A DNA stretch of 64,000 nt from Phallusia mammillata (Eukaryota > Chordata > Ascidiacea > Phlebobranchia > Ascidiidae), in the NCBI GenBank assembly GCA_003260075.1, contig QLIY01000348.1:68607-132606 (forward strand), given 5' to 3'. The translations under genes were made by a program, and so were the position numbers. Of the stretch, positions 13,087-23,136 are shown one piece after another. The notes under the pieces are model-generated. The model made no database searches and had not been told where the DNA came from. It saw nothing but the letters and a program-made list of their open reading frames with translations. The stretch's first letter is position 1; every line of letters begins with the position of its first letter.

Positions 13087-16000
13087 CGGGTCGATTGAGA
13101 GCAAAGAACATGGAAAAGGTTCAGACGAGGACACTAGTTTCCCGCTTGTGTCTGGAGATGCCTCGTCAAAAAATCCCACTCAAACGCAAAACGAAATTGG
13201 GTTCTGGCAAGGTAACTGTGAACTCCTTACAGTGTTTGTGTAAGTGTTTTGGGTTGGTTTGACTTCCTCCAAACTGCATCCAAGCCTTTTAGGATTTCAG
13301 CATATCTATATAACGTCGAAATGACACAAAATCGTATTTAATGTTTCGATCTGTTTCTGGGTCAATCATCAAAAACTCTAAAAATAGACTTAAATATTTG
13401 TGCCGTCGTGCACATAAAATCCAAAATCATCAAACTAAAGTCTCATAAAACGATTGATTAACAGTTATTTTTTATATGTTTTAAAACACAACTATTTGTT
13501 TGAGTATGGATGCAAACATCCTGGTTGGTCCCCTTTGCTAATTTAAATGTGATGACATATGTAACATGAATGATTCACTCGGGAACATGATGTTCGCTGT
13601 TGCCAAAGTCGTGATTATTTCCTCGCCGAGGGAATTGTACAACACGATTGAACAATGTACTTGAAGTTGGTTTGGTTGTGTACCCTGTGTGTACAATATA
13701 TTATTTGATACTCTGTTATCTCCTGATAACCTTAATAGATCGAAGTTGGTTTTTAGGCAGTTTTTACCCATTACCATCGAGAAAACATAGGTCTACCATT
13801 TAACCTAGTTAAACTTAATTTATACATTATCTACTATTACAACTGCACGTTTTTAATCCGCTTTTCATGCACTATTTTTCAAGCGTTCTGCGTAACCCGA
13901 CACCGATAATAAAATGAACATCTCATTTCCTACTTTGGCCTCTTTCTACTATAGCAGCAAATAGCCCCACATATTTCCGCTTATTTTCTAATCACCAAGT
14001 GTTAATACACTAGCTGTTCAGCAGAGTCTGAATGATGTTTGTTGAAACAACAACATTTTCGTAAAAACCAAAGCCGTGTTTGTTTTTATTCAATTACTTC
14101 AGCGGAACGTGAAACCAACTAACCACATGGCGATAAATCAAGATCACATTTTCTTCCGCAAAATTGCAAGTGTTTAAATTACACCTCCTTCTTCTTTTGT
14201 AGACTTTGTGACAACCGTCGTTCGTCTTCTTTCCAATGCGCCTTATGTCATGGTTATCTGCGGCTATTCAGGGATTATGTTTGTCACCGGTGCTTTGACG
14301 GCTTTCATGCCGAAACTTCTGGAACAAGCTTTCGACAAGTCGTCAGCTGATGCGAACTTCTTATTTGGTAAGTCGACTTGTGATGTTTCCTACTGCTTGC
14401 TTTCCACTTACTATTCCGTATTTTATTACTTGAATGCTCAGAAGAAGTAATTTTAGTTAAAGTTTGGATACATACAATGGATTTATGCTTGTCAATTCGC
14501 TGTGAAAGTAAATGGATGCTTTGTCTTGGTGCAATACGCACGATACGCCGATCAAAAGCTCATTTATCTTTAACTTATGGGTGGCCGGGAGATAGATTAT
14601 TATCGGGTTTCGCGGATCTACGTTTGATGTATTACCGGTTTGGATTCTATGAAACGTGTTGCTCGCAGTTGTGTATTATAATCTGATTACTGCCTAAAAT
14701 TTGTAAATTACACCATTTCTGCACGTCAATTTTGCTTCAGGCGTGCAGCTACGCTATTTGGGATTACGGTGTTTTTATCTCATTTTTTATTGTCAAAGAA
14801 AACAGTTACTAGGATACTTGTAACAGGTGGCGAAACCTCAAAACGCTATCTCATATTTACCACATAACACATTCCGACCCCTTGCCTTTGCACCGTAAAG
14901 TTTGGTTTCACGCTAAAGTGTGCAAAGCAATCTCTTTGAGGTGATTCAGCTGGATTGTACAAGCTCAGTCTTGGACTTGAAAAAGAGGGGCGCCATAGCA
15001 AATGAACTCATTACCCGATTACTACAGCAAACAAGGGCAATCGTGCTTCCTTGTACTAGTTCAACGGTCGCCAGGGCGTCTGCAAGTGAATCACTCACCC
15101 CGGAAGTGCTACCGGTATTGCTTCCGTTGTAAGCCAGAGCGCCGACACAGGAAATTAAGTTACCGGCGTCAGGTTGAAATGTTGATATAAGGCTAATTGC
15201 TGAGTAGCATTTCGGGCTTTGGAATCTTGGCAGAATATCACTGAAAACTGATCCAAAAGGTTTGGGATAGCCAACTGTTGTTAAAAGTTAATTGCCGAGG
15301 TCTTTTAAAATAAACTTTAGGGCACCTTGCAATTGTTCTGATATCCATATTTGATGTTAGGTAGACTGTAAAGCAGCTTGCTTGTCGAAAACTCCACCAC
15401 CGTACTGTTGTGACCTGGCATTTTGGGCTCCACGTGCATGTCAGTGAAAACTATGCAATTACTTCGGCAGCGACCCGTAACTTTTCAAGCGGTGTTTGCA
15501 CTGTTTGGTTTATATCGAAATGGGTAACTTAGCGATGTTGTATTTGTTAGAATTTCGTGAAAACTCCCCAAACTAAGTCCACAAGTATTTACCTTTTAAA
15601 CCAATTTAAATCACTGTCGTCTTGCACTTTTACATTGACATTTATTGTACATTATATGCTTAATCGTCTTTTTAATTATAATGACTTCATTACTATTGAT
15701 TAAGCACTACCATTAAGCCGCTGCACCTGTGCACATAAGCAACCTTACGTTTTGTCTTTTCCTGTTTCAGGTATTGTCATTCCACCGGTCATGTGCATCG
15801 GGCTTTTGTCGGGGGGAATTATTGTCAATAGACTCAAGTGGACAAAAGATGAAATACTTCGCTTCATCGTAATATGCGGAGTTGTTGCTTTAATTCCCAT
15901 CGTTGCCGTTTACTTCATATCCTGCACCCCGGTCGATCCGGTTAGTCCTGTTCGTTTTTTGTGTTTATTTGTTTTACCTGATAAAAGCCCATGTATTTTT

Positions 16001-19000
16001 AATATAAAAAGGATAACCAAACGTAAATGCCATGCCAAGCGTAGTGGTATACTGTATTTACGATGAAATAATTTTCAGGGCAAACCATCGGAGTTACAAA
16101 TAATTTGTAGTGCACATATTATAGTGTGTTTTGTGGTGTGTTTCTGTTGCTTACGTTTGGTCATTACCTACATATGCTTCCATAGAAGTAAGCTTATTTA
16201 CAGTTAGTGTATAAGGTAATCAAATTCTTAAAATTCCGTTTTAACCTACAGTCTTTACCCCCCCCCCAGATTATTTACAGTTAGTGTATAAGGTAATCAA
16301 ATTCTTAAAATTCCGCTTTAACCTACAGTCTTTGTTCTTTTAGCCTTTTGGCAATGGCCAGATAAGCAAGCTTGACAGATTCTGTAAAAATATTTCTTTT
16401 TTAAATCCGTTGTAACAAAAAGGCATGAGTGTGAACTAATCTTAAACAAATGCTTTTTATCGCGGTTCTCATTAAAGTTATAGACTTCTTTAGTTTTCAA
16501 TTGTTGACATTTTAAACCCTCGGTGGTTTTAAACAATGTAACGACGCTTCTTGTCCTATCCTGTTTTTTAATAACAAAAAATACTTGACTTTGGCTTTCG
16601 ATTCCCAATGTCTCATGGAAATAAAGTCGTCCAGGATCCGATAGTTTTTCTCGTCAACTACATCCTAGTTGCAGTCATTGTTGGAATGAATACCACTTGT
16701 GTTGGGCCCATAAACGATGTCCTAACAAGGTTTTATCCACAGGTGCCGACAGAATTGACTTGTTTATGATATTTGTGTCTTTGGCGAACAGTATGCCTAG
16801 CCTTGCAACTGTGGGGGTTGCCTATCGATGGGGATACGCGTTAACCTTGTGTGACTGGGGCGTTTTTGGTGCTTTTGCAATTTTCTTCCAGTCGCTTATT
16901 GTTCAAAATTCAGCAACATGGTTTCAGATTAAAGAGGTGCTTGTGGCTATCTCGTTGATGAGTGTTGTCTGTAAAATAGGAATGGGTATTGGATATTGGG
17001 TATTTGCTGTTTCGGTAGTCTTATACATCCTTATTGATTGTTGTTACGGCTACCGGGTGTATTTAAGCGACTAACGTCCGAAGCCACCAGGGTATGCACA
17101 GCCCTTTATTAGAGCTGCAACAAAGTTATTAGAGCTGCAACAAGGTATAAAAATATGTCTTTCGTCAATGCCTGCAGCAAATCAGCTTCCTTGTGACTTG
17201 TTAAAACAAGAAGAATTTGTCCTTGTGACATTTGCATTGGCTTCTACACATTGCTTTTCGAGAACCAACCTAACACGTTTGTCTTCTGTATTGCATGCTC
17301 CTTTTTCGAGCGAGAGTCATATTAACACTGTATCAGGAAACTTCGTTGTTGACTACTACTTCTCTTTCACAATTGGAGTTTTTCTGGTCGGTCCCCTGAT
17401 GAGTAAATTTAAAAGCTTTAAGACAATGGCAATGATAGGCTGCTGTTGGGACGTTTTTACGTTTATTCCAACGCTGGTTGGCATCCGAAAGAAAGGTATG
17501 TGGCCTGTTACGCGAAGTTACGTCCTAAACCAGCAACACGGGTAGTATTGTTTGTCCTCCCGCCAAGCAGCTTTAGCTTTAGTGCTCATAAATCGTTTCT
17601 ATAATAATACTGGCGTTGAAGAAAGTCAAATTGCTTCGTTCGCAAGCTGACGAGAGTGAAGACCAACCGTTGCGCCAAAAGTAAACAATGAAGTGTTTGC
17701 TCAACTCAGTATACAATTTGGATTCTCGTGCAACCTATACGCTGTTGTGATAAGACCACAGCTTCCTAACCTGAGGTTCTCTTGCAAGATTTCTTTGTCG
17801 GTCGATGGCAGCTACGTCCATTCACTTCAATAGGATTATTCTTAATTATCATGAGCTTGCTTGAATCTCTTTTCGCTATGCGTCTAACTTACGTTTTGTG
17901 GCAATATTAGACCGTTTTTGTGAGGCAACAGCTCTTGAAACTCAATTGCATCAGTTAAAAACATATTTGAAATCCAATTGTAGAGTTGCTATTTTTTGCT
18001 ATTTAAATTTTAGACCTATATTTTAGAGCAAACTTGTTTTGTAATAAATGAACATTACAAAACATGTTTTATTGCGACATATTTCAAGCAGCCAGTATAC
18101 GACATTGTGCTTTTTGTGACAGGTACTCCTTGCATTTTGTAAGTCAATAACCAACGAAGTATAGTTTAAATATATTTCTTTTTATGGTCTGTTTCTTTGT
18201 TATCAACCCAGCATTATACTATAGCTTTAACTTTCTTTCAAACGCAATGATTTGCGGACCATTTAAATTTTGTTTTAAGATTCCAGCGAGTCGTTATGCA
18301 ATGTAGTAGTTAGCCAGGACCACCAAATTTAAACAAGTCTGCCAAATGACACATGAGTGGTAACAGAAAGTTAAATAAGCAATTATGCTTGTACCGTTGC
18401 GTTTTACGTTTAGAATGACTTGAATTTGGAAAATATCAATGTGGAAAAAGTTTTGATTTTTAGAGAACTGTGCTCAGGTTCACTGAAACCCATGACGACA
18501 AAGCAAACTGGAAATTGTCTTTTATCGCCCGATCTGTTTTACATCTGGATCTGGTACTACATTTAATCGAAAATTAACGCCACGACAAGGCGATAAACAA
18601 ATAGAAAGCAATTGTTAACGCTTTTTCGGAACACATATTCCGATAATGTTGTTTTAGTAATATATGTTAACATAAGCAGTCCCGCCCTTCACATTAAACA
18701 GTCAATTATGTTTGTTTGATTAATTTTACTGTTTTGAGCCTGCAAAGTGTGCAGCAGAAAAGTTCGTTTCTTGGTGTGCCATAAGCACCGAAACGGTCCC
18801 CCAAATTTCTCCAGCGGTTTCCCAAAATTTGGGAAAATGCACTAAGGGCTCTTTTTGGTATTTAAATGAAACACTTGCGGTCTCTTAAAACTACTTAGCT
18901 CACCCAAACCAAACCTTAAAAAAACCCTGGCTGTGATATACGTGTTGTTCATTTCATCAAACGGTTTGACAGCTAGACACACCAAACCATTTTTAGGAAT

Positions 19001-20436
19001 TAATTCCCACTACAAAGTTACACACCCACTGACATAAACCCGCGGGAAGAAAGGCCACTTTATATCTACGACATTAAGCTTGCTATGACTACTTCACGTG
19101 AAGTAATGGTTTTGACATAAGCACTTATTTCGCGGAAACAGAGTTCTCGCAATGACGTTATGTCTTCTCTTTTTGAAATTAATTGCAGGATTGCAAGAAC
19201 ATGAACTTCACGTTGGGGGCCATGGATGGACCAACGCAAGTCATAAACTGTCAATCAGATTGCGATTCAATGACGGTGGTTTTCGTCATCGTGACGTCAA
19301 TCGCAGCGTTAATTGCGGCCAACATGGTGACGCCAATATACACGGTCGTACTAAGGTAAGAGTTCGATTGGCACTTGTCGGCTCTAACTGGGACTTTTTG
19401 CATTGATAGTTTTGCTATATTTCTCTTTAGACTCACTAAAAATGTGTATGTCTGAAGCAGTGGTGAAAAATCATGGCATAGTTTCCAAATCGTTGCACAG
19501 TCTAACCTAGTTTAAAAATCTGCTTCTGTTCGCAGGTCCGTGGCGGCTGAAGATAAATGCACCGCAATCGGTGTCATGTTTCTCGTCATCCGAGTCCTAG
19601 GTAAGTTGTTTGTTCGTTAGTTAACATTCATATTGCTTGAATCTAGGATCTGCGCTTAAAAAAACCGCCAGTGACACACGAATGTTTTTTGTTTTTAATC
19701 TTCGTTCGTGACACAAAACAGAGTAAAACCTGTGTGTGGCCCGTCCGTATTTACCGTTTGTCAATCTTATCGTAATTAAGAAAGCTGTGTTATCAACTCA
19801 AAGTCAACATTTTTTGAGGCTATATGTCAAGTTTTAAGTTTATAAATGTAAGGCGCCTGTCAAAAGCTACTAAAACCAAATCTTGGAAGGAGTTTTTTTT
19901 AAGTCAGGAAGCTTCAATTAAAAAAAATCCCCAAAACAAGCAACGTAATTAAATTTATAAAAGTATGGTGCTATCTCCGAGCAATTTGTTTTTGGTAGTT
20001 TTGCTGCATCAGGACTGACCTGTATTGTTTGTTGCAGGCCTTGTTCCGGCTCCAATAGTGACCGGTGCTGTGATTGACAGCACATGTTTACAGTGGAAGC
20101 AAGAATGTGGCGATGCTACGAAAAACTGCATAGCCTATGATGTCAACCGCTTCAGGTGTGGTAACAGATAGAGTTTCTGCCTTCAAGTTAATTAGCTGGC
20201 GTGTTTTCGCATACATATAACTATTTGCTTTGTTTTGTAGGTTGAGCTTCATCACCATTCTCCTTCTTGGAATCTTTGTCTGTTTGCTCTTCAACTTTTT
20301 TGCCTACGTTATTGTTCGGCGCAAAAACCGCACAGACTCCGGATCCGGCTCACTGTGTTCAGCTTTGCACGCATGCAGATGTTACTTTCGTAACTGGCGC
20401 GGCAATTCCGAATCAAATGGGGAAGTGCATGTTTAG
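7675..20436 (+). CDS. slco: Organic anion transporter polypeptide (OATP/SLCO family), 12 exons
   Basis: Sodium-independent organic-anion uptake carrier of the plasma membrane, by family. Exons: 7675-7902, 9531-9658, 10273-10458, 11154-11238, 12161-12259, 12835-13211, 14203-14367, 15771-15940, 19189-19355, 19536-19600, 20038-20155, 20241-20436. Diagnostic blocks in order: EKRFEISSSLAGF in TM1-2, KRHRPR loop, PHFVTSPY, GIGATVHIP with SSSYIDD, the OATP signature VWIGAWWLGYL in exon 6, FPKRLPK, GIVIPPVMCIG with LLSGG, RSVAAEDKCTAIG, then IDSTCLQW near the end. The ATG is the first after an in-frame TAG and a nearby acceptor. Oddities: no Kazal-type cysteine module between exons 8 and 9, although those exons splice in phase 0; a C57 tract in exon 6 breaks the frame; exon 2 ends one nucleotide short of the frame of exon 3. 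A T or V replaces the usual Arg of the signature. Confidence 0.9.
8885..9025. repeat. Direct duplication joined by C10
   Basis: In slco intron 1, a 66-nt segment (TGTGAACATAACAGTGTGGT onward) at 8885-8950 is followed by ten C (8951-8960) and by a second copy at 8961-9025. The copies differ by A8/A7 and by one C/T. Confidence 0.9.
9790..9875. repeat. Short minisatellite in slco intron 2
   Basis: Three to four irregular units of 18-28 nt, each containing TAAGGCACTG followed by TGTGACGTTA. Non-coding; a local tandem expansion. Confidence 0.75.
10864..11020. repeat. Direct duplication joined by C12
   Basis: In slco intron 3, a segment of about 70 nt beginning CAGTGAGATCTGAAACGAGT occurs at 10864 and at 10951. 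The C-run is at 10940-10951. The copies differ at two bases (ACACGTAGG versus ACGCGCAGG). The first copy carries a few extra bases (ATATGGG) before the C-run. Confidence 0.9.
13028..13084. repeat. C57 homopolymer inside slco exon 6
   Basis: Fifty-seven consecutive C lie in the intracellular-loop part of exon 6, right after codons for an acidic stretch (DSDCDPDCDDSDSVEMRPL). Read in the upstream frame it would encode about 19 prolines. The downstream coding frame (SIESKEHGKG to NEIGFWQ, which splices correctly to exon 7) is offset by two, so this tract length cannot be right for a working gene. Confidence 0.95.
16194..16333. repeat. Direct duplication joined by C10
   Basis: A 63-nt segment (TTATTTACAGTTAGTGTATA onward) at 16194-16256 is repeated from 16271 to 16333. 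Ten C at 16258-16267 separate them. One T/C difference. Confidence 0.9.
16622..17545 (+). other. Unrecognised hydrophobic reading frames in the long slco intron
   Basis: Three stretches encode strongly hydrophobic segments. The first (about 16,622-16,765) contains DPIVFLVNYILVAVIVGMN. The second (16,740-17,074) contains FMIFVSLANSMP, FGAFAIFFQSLIV and VFAVSVVLYILIDCC. The third (17,168-17,545) contains FTIGVFLVGPLMSKFKSF and FTFIPTLVGI. Together they could be five or six membrane passes, and GPLMSKFKSFKT loosely recalls the TM2-TM3 loop of major-facilitator carriers. They are not OATP sequence, no single splice chain is obvious, and stop codons separate them. A nested gene, a decayed transporter pseudogene or chance low-complexity frames are all possible. 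Confidence 0.3.
18803..18929. repeat. Interspersed repeat, copy 1 (inverted relative to copy 2)
   Basis: About 127 nt that reappear in reverse complement at 60862-60991, including the block AAATTTCTCCAGCGGTTTCC and an end reading CAGGGTTTTTTTAAGG on the minus strand. CAGGG ends are typical of hAT-derived MITEs. The second end and the target duplication are not evident. Confidence 0.6.
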
Positions 20437-21990
20437 CGGTCGTACTGGGGCCGAAAAACCGCAGAGGAAAGGAGGTGACGTCAACTAAAGGCGTAATTAG
20501 GCACAAACTTGACGCCAATATCCCTGCTATACCAGGCCAATGTCAGCTGTGCCTTACCATATTGGAAAGTGAGAATAATTGCCGTCGAACTGCTGGAGAC
20601 AATTCTTCTGGGTTAGCGCGAAGTTTACGACCACATCTTTTACATGTATGTGGATTATTGATTCAGAGAAATTTTGTTACCCAAGGCAAAACGTATAAGG
20701 CTCTCTCTTCAAAAATGCCGCACGGTGACATGTTGGATTTTTGTTTTAAGTGCAAGATAAGATCAGCCAAACGCAAATTTAATAGAAGCAACCGGTTACG
20801 GCCACCTGCACATCTAGCCCACCGATTTCAAAGTCCACGAAGCATGTCCAAACCATTTCCCATATCCATTTGTTTAAAGCACTGCTGCTTCTTACTTATA
20901 CAGTAAAAGCGGCACAAAACGTTTATTGGATTATGTTTAATAGCGGAACGCCACATGACAATGCACATCGGAAACCAACCGAGATCCAGGCAATGTCGCT
21001 ACAATGTGCTTGACTGCTGTGTAGTTGATGATGACAAATCTCGACCTTTTTTATTTTCCTAGACACTATGGTACTAAGGCTATGATTTCAGCATTATTTT
21101 CCGTTCTTGTTCGTCCACTGTGCACGAGTTTCAAGCATCGGCGAGACTAAATAATATGTTGTTTTGCATCTTGCCAAAATGCAGCCTATGTTTCAATTGA
21201 CGCTTTTTGCTTTTCATTTGTACGCGTTAAGAATTTTTGATAAACCTGAATCACTCTGATATCTTACAAAAGACTTTTTGCTTGTAACTTTTTGAAGTAG
21301 ATTTGGGCGAAGGCATATTTAGCCAATAGCTTATTTGCATCAAAACTCGGTAGAACAAAACCGGACGAAAGTCATTTTTACGTGTGTATGCAATTAAAAA
21401 ACTAGGGGTAGGCAGACAGTTACAAGCAAATTTCATTTATGTGCCTTATGTGTGTTATAAGTCTGGTAGACTAAAAATTATCACTGAAAAGTTCGTCTGA
21501 CACGCTGTGCAAACGCATAGATTAATTTCTGAGAGACTTTTCCAAACATTATAGAATATGTAGGCTGTTGACGGTTCATGGACCAAGTCCGCTTTGAACA
21601 TTGTAACAATCACGCAACCTGTTTTTTTTTAAATATGTGCATCAACACTTTATACAGTATTGTCTTCTTTTAGCTTTTTGTTGCCTAAATGTGTTTGTTT
21701 TTCTTGATAATAAAGCGAACACGGCAATTATATACCGTGAAATTTGCAAAGACGACAAACTGAAATAAAACATCGCTCTTTCAACGATGCTTCTTGTTAT
21801 AGAATGCGAGGTCAGGTTGGGTATAGCGCATCAACACAACAAAATATAAAATATAGAAAGATCTGACAAAAGTAGAAAAATACAAATCTAAGCGAGACAT
21901 AACAATCTGAATTTGTTCACAGTTGACGTAAGAACATCAAAAAATATTTAACAAAACATATGTTATACAGTGTTAAAAAGTTGTGGTATA
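20437..21990. other. Convergent spacer, slco 3' end and RIM-BP-like 3' end
   Basis: The + strand transporter and the - strand coiled-coil gene end tail to tail 1.55 kb apart. Polyadenylation-type AATAAA hexamers on + lie at 21709-21714 and 21764-21769, and CACGG/CCGTG arms between them form a small hairpin. A 143-codon open frame at 20475 starts 38 nt after the slco stop. It has no recognisable domain and is best read as 3' UTR. Confidence 0.5.
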
Positions 21991-22678
21991 TTAAAGTTGA
22001 CGTTTGCTTTTTGTTCTCGGGCGCGAAGAACGTGGCTTTTGACGCGCCGATGACGTCATACTGCTTGTGTCGGTGTCGTCATCCTCGCTGACCAAGAATG
22101 CGATGGGAGCTATTCCACGTTTCTTTCCCACCTACCAAATGATAAGCATGTTTATTCAACGCAGACAAAAACAAGGCAAAATAGGCAAATGCAAGTTCAA
22201 ATGCGTGCAAAATATCTAAAGTTGGGACGTTTATACGTTAAATCAAAAGCACTTGTTAACCAGCCATAAATGTCAGCATAATCCTAAAGGGTGATTTTCT
22301 GCCGGCAAACGCGGTAAGAAGATTGCACAAATAGGACTTTATCTGTACACCCGCTGGCTTATCTTTTGTCACGGCTTTTTGGCAATGAAATGATGATGGA
22401 TGAATAAAGCCGCACGGTCTTACCATTTTAGTGCAGTTTGCATTTTTTCGCAGGCTATTTCTTTTGTTACCTGACACGTTTCAACATTACAAAAACTATT
22501 CTAATTGGAAACAAATATTACAGAAAACTATTGAAAGCAAATTTTAGACAATATTGTGTAGTGTAGGGCAAGGGTCGGCAACCTTTTTTGCTCCGCGGTC
22601 CGTTTTCAAAAATAAAATTTTATCGCGGCAAACGCCTAAGTTAGTTTATCATCCCCGGGATATACGGGCAAAATGTTA

Positions 22679-22761
<83 letters not shown>

Positions 22762-23136
22762 ACCGGCGGTTGCCGACCATTGGAGGCTTCCACAAACTTA
22801 GGAAGAATTCCTGATAACAATCACTGACAGCGATTCGGGTGCACCACTTATTTCCAAAAATACTTCGAAATGTTATGGGAGATCGAATTTGATCCTTCAA
22901 CACACGATACGTCTGCACCAATACGCTTGGGAAGTCGTTTTGGAAGAGTGACAAAGTCAAATTAACTGTGAAATTGCTAAGTTTCGAAAGCACGCACCTG
23001 AACGTCGCAAAATCCATCGGGTCTCGGGGATCCTAACACTAGGACAGGAGATCCCTTGTTGAGTCCAATCTCCTCATCGTGCGACTTGTACGGGCTATCC
23101 ACAGCAGGATCGTAGTCGTACAATGCTGTGGCACGT
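21991..23136 (-). CDS. C-terminal SH3 domain and basic tail (two exons)
   Basis: Exon at about 22994-23136 encodes RRATALYDYDPAVDSPY, then SHDEEIGLNKGSPVLVLG and PDGFCDVQ, followed by a GTGCGT donor. Exon 21991-22131 continues VGKKRGIAPIAFLVSEDDD and a Ser/Lys/Arg-rich tail to the stop. ALYDYDP, the DEE acidic RT loop, the G..V.VLG strand and the final GIAPIAFLV (equivalent to GLVPSNFV) make an SH3 domain. The two-part RT loop insertion matches RIM-BP SH3s. A MITE with a long C tract lies in the intron between the exons. The acceptor of the first exon is not certain. Confidence 0.8.

Noticed and set aside
12893..13179. Polyglycine/polyproline frames around the C57 tract
   Set aside because: Produced by the homopolymer itself in every frame.
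20475..20906. 143-codon frame just after the slco stop
   Set aside because: No domain and no independent splice or promoter signal; most likely 3' UTR.
22676..23017. Frame running from the C-terminal SH3 exon into the poly-G strand of the C79 tract
   Set aside because: It reads through the GTGCGT donor into the intron and ends in glycine codons from the homopolymer.
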